The notes under the pieces were generated by a model. It did no database searches, had not been told where the DNA came from, and was given only the letters and a program-made list of their open reading frames with translations. A DNA stretch of 64,000 nt from Microtetraspora fusca (lineage in GTDB: Bacteria > Actinomycetota > Actinomycetes > Streptosporangiales > Streptosporangiaceae): contig NZ_BBYK01000053.1 in assembly GCF_001570365.1 (NCBI RefSeq), positions 62,001 to 126,000 of the forward strand, written 5' to 3'. Positions 16,043 through 25,037 of the stretch are shown piece by piece. The position numbers and the translations under genes are program-made. The stretch's first letter is position 1. Each line of letters opens with the position of its first letter.

Positions 16043-17278
16043 ATGTCCGCTCCTTGCTCCACCTCTGTTCCGCCGGTCGGGGTGCCACGCCTGCTGTCGT
16101 TCGCGTTCGTGCTCGGTGCCTTCGCGCTGGGCACCTCGGAGAACGTCATCGCCGGCGTCCTACCGCGCCTGTCCGAGGCATTCGCAGTGCCGGTTTCCGA
16201 TGTGGGGCTGCTCGTGACGGCCTACGCGGGAACCGCCGTGATCGCCGGCCCGGTGCTTGCCCTGCTGACCGCACGGATGCCGCTGCGCAGACTGACGATC
16301 ACGGCAATCGTCGTGTATGCCGCCGGAACAGTGCTGGCGGTCTGTGCTCCGACGTACCCGCTGCTGATGGCGGCCAGGATCGTCACCGGAGCACTGCACA
16401 CTCCGGTGCTGGTCGCGTTCATGCTCACCGCTCTCCGCCTCGCACCAGCAGAACAGCGCGGGCGTACCGTCGGGCGCATCACCTTGGGCCTCGGCGTCGC
16501 CACGGTGATCGGGGTGCCCATCGGCAACGCCCTGTCAGAAACCCTCGGGTGGCAATGGACCTTCGCTCTCATCGCCGTCCTCGTCGGGTTCACGCTCCTG
16601 ATCGTGTTTGCCGTCTTCCCCGACGATCGCACCCCGCGCGGCGAGACTGGCCGGCGATCACTGCGCGTCCTCACTCGCCGATCGGTGAACGGTGGAGTCG
16701 CAATGAGCGCACTGGCTGGGTTGGGCGCGATGACCCTGCTCACCTTCGCCGTGCCGTTCCTCACGAACACCGGGATCAGGGAGAAAACAGTTGCTCCGCT
16801 GCTGCTCGTCTACGGTGCGGCCTGTCTTGCGGGCAACGTTCTCGGCGGCAGGCTCGCCGACCACGGCCTCAGCAAGGCCCTCACCATGACGCTCACCGGA
16901 ACCGGCCTCGCCCTACTCGTTGCGGGCCTCATCAGCGGGAGCACAGTGGGGGCGGTCGCGGGCTTGGCATTGGTCGGATTGACCTACTTCTCCACGTTCC
17001 CGCCCTTGAACACCTGGATCGCGACCCACGCAGATGGCGTCGCGCCCGATCTCGCCCTCGCTGTCAACAGCTCCGCGTTCAACATCGGAATCGCCGCCGC
17101 CGGATGGCTCGGCGGCACCACCCTCACTGCCGGGCTCAGTGCGGCACACCTGCCTTACCTCGGTCTCGGTGCCGTGATCAGCGCTGTTGTCGTCTCGATC
17201 CTGCTGCGCTCTGATCGTGAAGCCCCGGCCGCTCGATCACAGCCGCCGAGGCTCCCCGAGCATGATCAACCTTGTTGA
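16043..17278 (+). CDS. MFS exporter, DHA1 12-helix, chloramphenicol-exporter-like
   Basis: 411 residues, twelve hydrophobic segments. The N-terminus ALGTSENVIAGVLPRLSEAF, motif A-like region and GRITLGLGVATVIGVPIGN (motif C) resemble the Cmx/CmlR/AraJ group of drug and sugar exporters. ATG 16043 is chosen because it follows the MerR-type promoter and has a GAGGG site; the ATG at 16019 lies inside that promoter. Control by the divergent MerR is likely. The specific drug is not determinable. Confidence 0.88.
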   Translation: MSAPCSTSVPPVGVPRLLSFAFVLGAFALGTSENVIAGVLPRLSEAFAVPVSDVGLLVTAYAGTAVIAGPVLALLTARMPLRRLTITAIVVYAAGTVLAVCAPTYPLLMAARIVTGALHTPVLVAFMLTALRLAPAEQRGRTVGRITLGLGVATVIGVPIGNALSETLGWQWTFALIAVLVGFTLLIVFAVFPDDRTPRGETGRRSLRVLTRRSVNGGVAMSALAGLGAMTLLTFAVPFLTNTGIREKTVAPLLLVYGAACLAGNVLGGRLADHGLSKALTMTLTGTGLALLVAGLISGSTVGAVAGLALVGLTYFSTFPPLNTWIATHADGVAPDLALAVNSSAFNIGIAAAGWLGGTTLTAGLSAAHLPYLGLGAVISAVVVSILLRSDREAPAARSQPPRLPEHDQPC

Positions 17279-17377
17279 GAACTGGCTGATCGGCTGATCA
17301 GGACTCTGCATCGGGCCTCTCACCAGCCCAGATCAACGCCGTTTGGGGCCTATGACAGCGTTCATGCCGACACCCCA
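17268..17377. repeat. 110-bp direct repeat, copy 1
   Basis: Identical at 105 of 110 positions to 19094-19203. It begins in the last codons of the upstream MFS gene. Within it GTTGAGAACTGGCTG (17274) and CAGCCCAGATCAAC (17324-17337) form an imperfect inverted repeat, and CTGATC is duplicated in the core, so the unit can fold. The 17279-17606 spacer holds no gene apart from this copy. Confidence 0.9.
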
Positions 17378-17606
17378 TGATGGGCCTCGCGGTCGTTTCG
17401 CATGATCAGTTCGTGGCAGAACGGATCATTACGGGACGACCGCACTCATGTGCGGATAGTTACGTAAGCGAGATCACGTACGTCAAGCCACAAGGAGCCT
17501 GCGCAACAGCGAGTGATTGCTCCACAGAGAAAGCGTCAGAGCCCCCACCCCGCTGATGCCGCTCGCTGAAAATTCGCAGAGCGCCAACACCCCTAGGGTA
17601 GATCAG

Positions 17607-18839
17607 ATGCCCCCCGCTTTCCGTCGTTACGTCACCGCCGACGGCTTCAGCCAGTTCGGCACCCAGGTCACGCGCGTGGCCCTCCCGCTGGTCGCGCTGC
17701 TGGTGCTCGACGCGGGCCCGTTCCAGCTCGGCCTGCTCAGCGCCGCCGAGATGATCGGCTTCCTCCTCTTCGGGCTGCCCGCCGGCGTGTGGGTCGACCG
17801 GTTGCGCAGGAAGCCCATCCTGGTGACGGCCGACGTGCTGCGCGCAGTGTCCCTGGCCTCCATCCCGATCGCCGCGCTGTTCGACGCGCTCACGCTGGCG
17901 CAGCTCTACGCGGTCGCCGTGATCGTCAGCATCGGCACGGCCTTCTTCGACGTCGCCCACCTGAGCTTCCTGCCCTCCATCGTGACCAAGGAGCAATTGC
18001 CCAAGGGCATCGGAACCCTGGAGTCCGTGCGCAGCCTCGCCGTGCTCTTCGGCCCCGGGCTCGGCGGCTGGCTCGTGCAGGCGCTCACGGCGCCCATCGC
18101 CATCGTGGCCGACGCGGTCAGCTACATGATCTCCGCCACCTTCCTGGCGACCGTCAAGGCCGAGGAGACCCCCTCCGGGGGGCGCGTGAGCCTCATGGAG
18201 GGCCTGCGCTACGTGCTCGGCCACCCCATCCTGCGCCTGATCGGCCTCGTCGGCGCCATGAACATGTTCATCAACGGCATCTGGGCCATCGTCCAGCCGT
18301 TGTACCTGGTCGACGAGCTGGGCGTGAGCGCGACGGCCTACGGCCTGATGATCTCGGGCGCGGGGGCCGGCGGCCTGCTGGGCGCGCTCCTCGCGCCACG
18401 CGTGATCGCCCGCTACGGTCACGGCCCCACGATGTACGGCACAGCCGTTCTCATCATCCCGCTCAACGTGCTCGTCGCCTTCACAGGACCAGGCTGGCGG
18501 CTCGCCCTCTACCCGATCGGCATGGCGCTCATCTTCCTGGTCGCGGTCATGTACAACGTCGCCCAGGGCAGCTACCGCCAGGCGATCTGCCCAGAAGCCC
18601 TGCGCGGCAGGATGAACGCCAGCCTCCGCTTCCTCATGTGGGGTTCGCTGCCGCTCGGCGGTGTCGTCGGCGGCCTGCTGGGCGAGGCGGTCACCGTTCA
18701 CCAGCTCCTGTGGATCGCCTGCCTCGGCACCGCGGCGGCCAACCTACCCTTCGTGCTGGCTCCCGCCGTACGAAAGCTCAAGATCACGGACGACGGCGGC
18801 CGTGTGGACGCCGACGCCAAGGAGGACAGCCGCGCGTAG
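17607..18839 (+). CDS. MFS transporter, enterobactin-exporter-like
   Basis: 410 residues, twelve hydrophobic segments. It opens FRRYVTADGFSQFGTQVTRV and has motif A as GVWVDRLRRKP, as in EntS/TetV-type exporters with a soluble N-terminal lead. ATG 17607 is preferred: TAGGGT, an actinomycete -10, lies at 17595 so the transcript may be leaderless. ATGs at 17556 and 17517 are alternatives. The 3' end overlaps antisense with a cofC remnant, and the gene lies between the two 110-bp repeats, so it may belong to the repeat-bounded unit. Confidence 0.85.
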   Translation: MPPAFRRYVTADGFSQFGTQVTRVALPLVALLVLDAGPFQLGLLSAAEMIGFLLFGLPAGVWVDRLRRKPILVTADVLRAVSLASIPIAALFDALTLAQLYAVAVIVSIGTAFFDVAHLSFLPSIVTKEQLPKGIGTLESVRSLAVLFGPGLGGWLVQALTAPIAIVADAVSYMISATFLATVKAEETPSGGRVSLMEGLRYVLGHPILRLIGLVGAMNMFINGIWAIVQPLYLVDELGVSATAYGLMISGAGAGGLLGALLAPRVIARYGHGPTMYGTAVLIIPLNVLVAFTGPGWRLALYPIGMALIFLVAVMYNVAQGSYRQAICPEALRGRMNASLRFLMWGSLPLGGVVGGLLGEAVTVHQLLWIACLGTAAANLPFVLAPAVRKLKITDDGGRVDADAKEDSRA

Positions 18840-19093
18840 GTCGTCGGGGGTGTCGACGTCGCGCCTGACCGAGTCGATGTCGTCGAGCCGCAGCTCCTTG
18901 GCGCCGCCCGCGAGGTGCTTGGCTCTCGACTCGCCGCCGAAACGCGGTGTGAACGGCGTGCCGGTGTAGAAGGTCGTGCCCACGTCGAGCGCATCGGGGA
19001 CGAAGGCCTGCTCGAACTCCTCTGCCGCCTGAAGCACCCGGGCCAGCTCAGCCGGGCGCAGGGCGGGCAGGTCGGCCTGCAGCGCGCCGATGA
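18744..19093 (-). pseudogene. cofC: CofC (2-phospho-L-lactate guanylyltransferase) C-terminal remnant
   Basis: The minus strand reads FIGALQADLPALRPAELA, GTTFYTGTPFTPRFGGESRA and SVRRDVDTPDDLRAAVLLGV, the C-terminal half of the F420-biosynthesis nucleotidyltransferase CofC. The N-terminal GTP-binding half is missing: homology stops exactly at 19093, where repeat copy 2 begins. Its 3' end overlaps the MFS gene by 96 bases. F420 side-chain synthesis would need another copy elsewhere. Confidence 0.75.
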
Positions 19094-19203
19094 AACCTTG
19101 TTGAGACCTGACTGATCGGCTGATCAGGACTCTGCATCGGGCCTCTCACCAGCCCAGATCAACACCGTTTGGGGCCTATGACAGCGTTCTTACCGACACC
19201 CCA
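19094..19203. repeat. 110-bp direct repeat, copy 2
   Basis: 105 of 110 positions match 17268-17377. The left edge coincides with the truncation point of cofC; the right edge precedes an XRE-regulator gene. The two copies are 1826 bp apart and in the same orientation. Confidence 0.9.
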
Positions 19204-19324
19204 CATATGCCACCGCCGGCTCTCGGCTTTCGTCCGGCGACGGCTGTATGGCCGTATGCCGTGCCTGCTTATGGCAACAACGAGGAAACCGGCTTCATCT
19301 CGCGCGCGGGAGGTCCGGTTTATC

Positions 19325-19343
19325 GGGGGGACAACCTCCCCCC
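19325..19343. promoter_or_regulatory. Hairpin before the XRE gene
   Basis: GGGGGGA-CAACC-TCCCCCC, perfect 7-bp arms, lies 32-50 bases before the GTG at 19375. It is an operator or leader hairpin; no terminator T-run is present. Confidence 0.35.
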
Positions 19344-19374
19344 TCCTCCCTCGCCCGATACATACAGTGAAGGC

Positions 19375-19875
19375 GTGGACAACCGAGACGAGATCCGCGA
19401 CTTCCTCGCCACCCGGCGTGCCAAGATCACGCCTGAGCAGGTCGGGCTACCCTCCGGAGGACGCCGCCGGGTGCCCGGACTCCGACGCGAGGAAGTCGCC
19501 GTGCTCGCCGGCGTGAGCACCGAGTGGTACACCCGTCTCGAGAAAGGCCACATCACCGGCGTCTCTGACGACGTCCTCAACGCCGTGGTCCGAGCCCTCC
19601 ACCTCGACGACGCCGAACGCGCCCACCTGTTCGACCTGGCCCGCGCCGCCGGCCCCGGACACCCCCTCCAACGACGCCCTGCGACTCCTCGCCAGCTGGG
19701 CCGTCACCCTCGACCACACGGACAACCGGCCACGCAGGCAGACCGAGCAGCGCCAGGACACGGCCGTGAACACCAGGCGCAGCTGACGGCCTCGGCCGCC
19801 CCGCGATCTCGAAGCGACCCGCGGCTCAACCGGACGGGGTGGACGATTTGTCGGTCCGGACCAGGGGCGGCGTGA
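19375..19875 (+). pseudogene. MmyB-like XRE regulator, ligand domain lost
   Basis: From GTG 19375 (GAAGG upstream) the protein reads FLATRRAKITPEQVGLP, RRRVPGLRREEVAVLAGVS and TEWYTRLEKG, the HTH_31 domain of actinomycete MmyB-like regulators, to about codon 95. Complete proteins continue with a roughly 170-residue ligand-binding domain (…YVRNGRLDILAAN…). Here the frame turns into proline/arginine-rich sequence without homology and ends inside the 3' end of the convergent P-type ATPase gene. A DNA-binding fragment could still be made. Confidence 0.65.
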
Positions 19876-22135
19876 GTTTGACGGCGAGGCTGGTGACCAC
19901 GGCCCCGACGGCGGCGATGCCGACGGCGATCAGGATGTCGTACAGGCCGTCGAAGTCGAAGGCGAAGAAGTCACGTACGTACGGCACGGCGAGGGCGGCC
20001 ACGAAGAGCCCCGCCATGGCCGCGACCAGACCCAGCCGCCACGCGGTCCCGGGGCGTACGACCATCACGAGCACCCACCAGGTGACCAGGAACAGGGTGA
20101 TGACGGCGGACGTCTGGTCCTGTTCCAGTGAGGACTCGGGGAGGTGCGCGGCCCAGAAGGACGCGAGCACCGCGGCCGCGCATGCCACGCCTGCCGGTAC
20201 GGCGAAGCGCAGCACCCTCGGCACGAACCCCGGCCGGGCCCGCTGGATCGTGGGCGCCAGCGCGAGGAAGAAGGCGGGGACGCCGATGGTGAGCGCGTTG
20301 ACCAGGGTGGAGTGCCGCGGCGCGAACGGGAAGGCCAGCCCGGTCAGCCCGGTGAGCAGCGACAGCGTGAGCGCGTAGAAGGTCTTGGTGAGGAACAGGT
20401 TCGAGACGCGCTCGATGTTGGCCAGCACCCGGCGTCCCTCGCCGACCAGGTGGGGGAGTGTGGCGAAGCGGTTCTCCATCAGGACCACCTGCGCGACCGC
20501 CTTGGTGGCGGGGCTGCCCGCGCCCATCGCGATGCCGAGGTCGGCGTCCTTGAGCGCCAGCACGTCGTTGACCCCGTCGCCGGTCATCGCCACCACGTGG
20601 CCGCGTGACTGGAGCGCGCCGACGAACATCCGCTTCTGGTGCGGGGTGACCCGTCCGAAGACCGTGTTGGAGTCGAGGATCTCGGCGAGCTTGTCGGGGT
20701 CGTCCTCGGGGAGGGTACGCGAGTCGACCGCCCTGTCACCGCCGGGGATGCCGAGTTCGGTGGCGATGGCGGAGACCGCCTGCGGGTTGTCGCCGGAAAT
20801 GACCTTCACGGTGACGCCCTGCTTGGCGAAGTAGGCCAGGGTTTCCCGGGCGTCGGGGCGCAGGCGCTGCGCGAGCGTGACGAGCGCGACGGCCTCGGCG
20901 TCCTGACCGTCCAGGCCGGGCGCGCGGCAGAGGGCGAGCACGCGGGCGCCGGTGGCGGCGAGGTCGCTCGCCCTGGCGTACGCGGAGCTGTCGGGGTCGA
21001 TGAGGACGTCCGGAGCACCGAGGAGCCACGCGCCGTGGCCGTCGAAGTCGGCGCCGCTCCACTTCCGGGCGGAGGAGAAGGGCATCCGCTCCCTGGCCGC
21101 CCACCCGGGCGGGGCCGAGGGGTAGCGGGCCTGGATGGCCTGGGCGGTGGGATTCGGTCGCGGGTCGGCGTTGGCGAGGGCGGCCAGGGCGTCCTCGACC
21201 GGCTCGCCGTCGCGCAGGGGCAGCACCTCGTCGAGATCCATGCCGCCCGCGGTGAGGGTGCCGGTCTTGTCCAGGCACAGGACGTCCACCCTGGCCAGGC
21301 CCTCGATGGCGGGGAGTTCCTGCACCAGGCACTTGCGGCGGCCCAGGCGGACGACGCCGACGGCGAAGGCGATGCTGGTCATCAGCACCAGCCCTTCGGG
21401 GATCATGGTGACGATGCCGGCCACGGCGCCGGTGATCGCGGCGCCGAAGTCGGCGTGGTGGCTGACCTGGCTGTAGATCAGCAGCGCGCCGATGGGGACG
21501 ACCAGCCAGGTGATGTATTTGATGAAGCGGGTGACGCCGTCGCGCAGCTCCGAGCTGGCCAGGGCGAACTTGCTGGCCTCGGCGGTCAGGCGCGCGGCGT
21601 AGGCGTCCTCGCCGACTCTGGTCGCGGTGAACGCGCCCGAGCCCGCGACGACGAAGCTGCCCGACAGCACCTGGTCGCCCGGCTCCTTGTGCACGGGATC
21701 GGCCTCGCCGTTCAGCAGCGACTCGTCGACCTCCAGCCCCTCGGACGCCACGACCTCGCCGTCCACCAGCAGCCGGTCGCCGGGCCCGAGCAGGATGAGG
21801 TCGCCGAGCACGATGTCGCGCGGCTCGATCTCCCGCTCCGCGCCGTCCCTGCGCACTCTGACCGGGGCCTCGTTGACCACGGCCAGGCGGTCGAGGGTCC
21901 GTTTGGCGCGGAGCTCCTGCACGATGCCGATCAGCGAGTTGGCCACGATGACCAGGCCGAACAGCCCGTCCTTCCACTCTCCGAAGATCATGATGAGCAG
22001 CCAGAGAACGGCGATCACCAGGTTGAACAAGGTGAGGACGTTGGCTCTGACGATCGCGCCGAGAGATCGGCTGGATCTGCGCGGCACGTCGTTGCGTTTC
22101 GACGTGGCGACCTGCGCTGACGTGAGCCCGTCCAA
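19826..22135 (-). CDS. ctpE: CtpE-type cation-transporting P-type ATPase
   Basis: 769 residues with the P-type ATPase landmarks in order: ESLLNGEADP (actuator, N-G-E in place of T-G-E), IPEGL in helix 4, DKTGTLT (phosphorylated aspartate), TGDGVND hinge, and six C-terminal helices. PEGLVLMTSIAFAVGVVRLG matches mycobacterial CtpE, a calcium uptake pump. TTG 22135 is the likely start, with GGGGGA just upstream and homology beginning at once (LDGLTSAQVA). The open frame upstream is not homologous. Convergent with the XRE fragment. Confidence 0.88.
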   Translation of the reverse strand: MDGLTSAQVATSKRNDVPRRSSRSLGAIVRANVLTLFNLVIAVLWLLIMIFGEWKDGLFGLVIVANSLIGIVQELRAKRTLDRLAVVNEAPVRVRRDGAEREIEPRDIVLGDLILLGPGDRLLVDGEVVASEGLEVDESLLNGEADPVHKEPGDQVLSGSFVVAGSGAFTATRVGEDAYAARLTAEASKFALASSELRDGVTRFIKYITWLVVPIGALLIYSQVSHHADFGAAITGAVAGIVTMIPEGLVLMTSIAFAVGVVRLGRRKCLVQELPAIEGLARVDVLCLDKTGTLTAGGMDLDEVLPLRDGEPVEDALAALANADPRPNPTAQAIQARYPSAPPGWAARERMPFSSARKWSGADFDGHGAWLLGAPDVLIDPDSSAYARASDLAATGARVLALCRAPGLDGQDAEAVALVTLAQRLRPDARETLAYFAKQGVTVKVISGDNPQAVSAIATELGIPGGDRAVDSRTLPEDDPDKLAEILDSNTVFGRVTPHQKRMFVGALQSRGHVVAMTGDGVNDVLALKDADLGIAMGAGSPATKAVAQVVLMENRFATLPHLVGEGRRVLANIERVSNLFLTKTFYALTLSLLTGLTGLAFPFAPRHSTLVNALTIGVPAFFLALAPTIQRARPGFVPRVLRFAVPAGVACAAAVLASFWAAHLPESSLEQDQTSAVITLFLVTWWVLVMVVRPGTAWRLGLVAAMAGLFVAALAVPYVRDFFAFDFDGLYDILIAVGIAAVGAVVTSLAVKLTPPLVRTDKSSTPSG

Positions 22136-22516
22136 TCGATCCCCCCATAAGCACCTGGATTCGGCAGATCTCAAGGCTAGGAGACGCGCGGGGAATTCGG
22201 CGCGACGACGATCAGATTCCTCCACGATCGCGCAGCTCGGACGGCTTCGCCCGACCGCGATGTGCTTCATCCCATACTCGGCCGCGCCGTGATCCGCCCG
22301 GTCTGCGCCGCCGTCGCGGGTCGATCTCGGCCCGCGCCGCGTCCCGGCACGAGCACTGATATCGTCCGGAATGGAATGTTCCCCCGAGCAAGGGACGTTC
22401 CGCCACCGAAAGACCGCTCGGCGGCCGACCCCCTGCAGTGTCGGTAACAACCCCGGTCGAAGCCCACCATGACGGTGAGCTCCTCCGGGCTCTCCGTCGC
22501 CACCTGGACGGAGACC
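22136..22516. other. Divergent promoter region, no gene seen
   Basis: The spacer between ctpE and the divergent MFS gene contains no convincing coding frame. It is slightly richer in A/T around 22360-22400 (ATATCGTCCGGAATGGAATG), where promoters for both genes probably lie. No clear dyad was found. Confidence 0.4.
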
Positions 22517-23731
22517 ATGAAGTCCTATCTGAACGTTCTGGCGACACCGGGGGCCTGGCGGTTCCTGGCGCCCGCGCTCGTCGCCCGTCTGCCCTTCGCG
22601 ATGGTGCAGATGGGCGTTCTGCTGCTCGTGCGGTGGTCCACCGGTTCGTACGGCGCGGCGGGCCTCGCCGCGGCCGCTGCCGCCGTCACGCAGGCCCTCG
22701 CCGGGCCGCAGACCGGACGGCTCGCCGACCGCCACGGCCAGGCGCGCGTCCTGGTGCCGCAGACCGCCGTCCACGCGCTGGCGCTCGGCGCGCTGCTGAT
22801 CCTGGCCGCCGCGCACGTCCCCCTCCCGCTGCTCGTGATCACCGCCGCGCTCGTCGGCGGGTCGGCGCCGCAGGTCGGCGCGATGGTCAGGGCCCGGTGG
22901 GCGCACCGCCTGGGCGGCGCCTCCACCCTCAACACCGCCTTCGCCGTCGAGTCCATCACCGACGAGCTGACCTTCACCTTCGCGCCCGTGCTGCTCGTGG
23001 GCCTGGCGACCGCGTACTCGCCGGTGGTGGCGCTGCTCGTCGCCCTCGCCCTGAGCGTCGTGGGCACGCTGCTCTTCGCCGCCGTCCGTACGGCCGCGCC
23101 GGAGCCGCGCCCGGCACGCGTACGTTCCGCAGGCGGTGTCCTGGGCCTGCGCGGCGTCGCCCTGGTGGCCGTCGCGTTCCTCGCCATGGGGTCGGTGTTC
23201 GGCAGCCTCCAGGTCGGCGTGACCTCGCTGACCGCCGAGCTGGGCCGGCCCGGACTGGCCGGAGCCGTCTACGGCACGCTCGGGGCGGCCAGCGCCGTCG
23301 GCGGGTTCCTCTACGGGGCCGTCAACTGGGCGGTGAGCGCGAGGGTCAGGCTGGTGACCGGCCTGCCCCTGCTGGCCGTCACGATCCTCGCCTTCACCTT
23401 CGCGGAGACCGTCCCGCTCCTTTACGCCGCCGCGGCGGTGGCGGGGTTCGTCATCGCACCCGTGATGATCACCGGCTTCACGATCATCGAGGGACTGGTC
23501 CCCGACGGCGTACGCACCGAGGCGTTCACCTGGCTCATCGGGGCCAACGGCCTCGGCATCGCGGTGGGGTCGCTGGCGGCCGGGCAGCTCGTGGACCGCT
23601 TCGGCGCCGCGGTGGCCTTCCTCGTTGCCCCGGTGACCATCGGGCTGGCGGCGCTGCTGCTGCTCATCCGGCTGGGCAGCCTTCGCCCCCAGATCGTGGC
23701 GGCGCCGAGCAGGGAGCACGTGTCCCTGTAA
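22517..23731 (+). CDS. MFS transporter, 12-helix
   Basis: 404 residues, twelve hydrophobic segments. The motif A region reads GRLADRHGQARVL, and FAVESITDELTFTFAPVLL is typical of a distinct actinobacterial MFS group. ATG 22517 has GGAG 6 bases before it and fits the usual MKSYLNVLATPGAWRF start; ATG 22469 lacks a ribosome site. The substrate is unknown. Convergent with an oxidoreductase tail. Confidence 0.85.
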   Translation: MKSYLNVLATPGAWRFLAPALVARLPFAMVQMGVLLLVRWSTGSYGAAGLAAAAAAVTQALAGPQTGRLADRHGQARVLVPQTAVHALALGALLILAAAHVPLPLLVITAALVGGSAPQVGAMVRARWAHRLGGASTLNTAFAVESITDELTFTFAPVLLVGLATAYSPVVALLVALALSVVGTLLFAAVRTAAPEPRPARVRSAGGVLGLRGVALVAVAFLAMGSVFGSLQVGVTSLTAELGRPGLAGAVYGTLGAASAVGGFLYGAVNWAVSARVRLVTGLPLLAVTILAFTFAETVPLLYAAAAVAGFVIAPVMITGFTIIEGLVPDGVRTEAFTWLIGANGLGIAVGSLAAGQLVDRFGAAVAFLVAPVTIGLAALLLLIRLGSLRPQIVAAPSREHVSL

Positions 23732-23746
23732 CGACGTGCCCCGCGG

Positions 23747-23966
23747 TCACGCCAAGGCGGCCACGTCCAGGACCGCCTTGCCCGCGATACGCCGGTCCCA
23801 GGAGCGCGCGGGCGGCCCCGGCGACGCGCTCCCAGGAGCCGTGCCAGTCGACCTCGGGGGAGAGCCTCCCGGCCGCCACGAACCCCAGCAGGGTGGCCAG
23901 GTCCGGGCCCACCTCGTGGATGTCGCCGAACGTGCTCATCGTCTTGCTGGTCCATCGGAGCTCCCC
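23747..23966 (-). pseudogene. Zinc-binding oxidoreductase C-terminal remnant
   Basis: The minus strand reads WTSKTMSTFGDIHEVGPDL and LLGFVAAGRLSPEVDWHGSW, then slips frame near 23805 to RRIAGKAVLDVAALA and TGA at 23749-23747. This is the end of NADP-dependent quinone/zinc-type oxidoreductases. The Rossmann and catalytic domains are gone and the frame is broken. Confidence 0.6.
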
Positions 23967-24088
23967 AATAGGCGACTGATCGCCGGGCGGTGCGCCCGCC
24001 GCCGAGAGGTTGTACGCGTTCCGGCTGGGAAACCGTCGCGATCGACAGCTCGCGGCTGCCGCCTCCCGCGCCGGGCGGCGAACCCGGG

Positions 24089-24895
24089 TCACTCCGCCAG
24101 GCGGACGGCCACCTCCACGCCCACCGGCTGCCCCTCCTCGTCGAGCAGGCCGATCTGCCGTACCTGGGCGAGGGAGACGCTCGCGCCGCGCCGCTCGGCG
24201 GCGGCGAGCAGCGCCAGCACCGCGGGATGCGCGGCGCCGTCGACGACGGGAGCGTCCTGATCGAACCGCCAGCGGGTGACCAGCTCCGCGCCGGGCTCGA
24301 TGGTGCCCGATTCCACGTCCCAGTCGCCCGGCGGCAGGGCGGCGACCGGCCAGCAGCAGAGCACCTGAATCTCGGTCTCGCTTTCGGATGCGGTCCTGAT
24401 CGTCGTCCAGAACGGCCCTACCGGCGGGTTGCCCGCCTCCGACAGCCGTTGCCAGAGCTGGGCGAACAGCTCGTTGGCCTGCTCGTTCGCGCTGTCGTCG
24501 TCGCTCCCGTCCGCGGGAAGGACCACCCCGGCCCAGTGCTGCGCCGCGGCCCGGCGCACCTCCGTCTCCCATTGCACCGGCTCGGCCAGGAGCCGTTCGA
24601 GCGTGTCGAGCGCGGCGTCCTGGCGCTCCCGCTCGGCCGCGAGTCTCGCGCGGTGCGCCGCCAGCGTCGCGGCCGCGCCTCCCTCGTCCGCGATCAGCGC
24701 GGGCATCTCGGCCAGCGGTAGGTCGGCGGAGCGCGCGCTCCGCAACCGGAGCGCCTGCTCGAACTGGGCGGCGGTATAGCGACGGTGCCGGGACCACGGG
24801 TCCACCATCGCGGGCGACAACAGGCCCCGCTCGTCGTAAAGACGCAGGGCTTTCACACTCAGACCTGTCAACTGCGCGAATTCACCGATGCTCAT
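24089..24895 (-). CDS. MerR-family regulator with effector-binding C-terminus
   Basis: 268 residues: MSIGEFAQLTGLSVKALRLY (MerR helix), a coiled coil around ERERQDAALDTLERLLAE, then a GyrI-like C-terminal half with VLCCWPVAALPPGDWDVESG and a typical ending RQIGLLDEEGQPVGVEVAVRL cut here into parts. It should sense a small hydrophobic molecule and activate transcription. ATG 24895 is preferred over ATG 24946. It shares no obvious target; the next gene (epoxide hydrolase) lies upstream on the same strand. Confidence 0.85.
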   Translation of the reverse strand: MSIGEFAQLTGLSVKALRLYDERGLLSPAMVDPWSRHRRYTAAQFEQALRLRSARSADLPLAEMPALIADEGGAAATLAAHRARLAAERERQDAALDTLERLLAEPVQWETEVRRAAAQHWAGVVLPADGSDDDSANEQANELFAQLWQRLSEAGNPPVGPFWTTIRTASESETEIQVLCCWPVAALPPGDWDVESGTIEPGAELVTRWRFDQDAPVVDGAAHPAVLALLAAAERRGASVSLAQVRQIGLLDEEGQPVGVEVAVRLAE

Positions 24896-25037
24896 CACGC
24901 GACCAGTGTGGGACCTCCCCCTGGGGCAGGTTCCACCATGAGCCACTCCGGTCCGCCACTCGAACCCGCCCGGAAGGCCGCGACCGCGACGCCGACGTCT
25001 CGGGGGCGGCGGGTGAGGCGCCGCCCCCGGGGGGACG

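Noticed and set aside
19826-23719. A single 1297-residue minus-strand frame
   Set aside because: Only 19826-22135 has P-ATPase homology. The rest is antisense to the MFS gene and is low-complexity Arg/Pro/Gly-rich, a GC-bias artefact.
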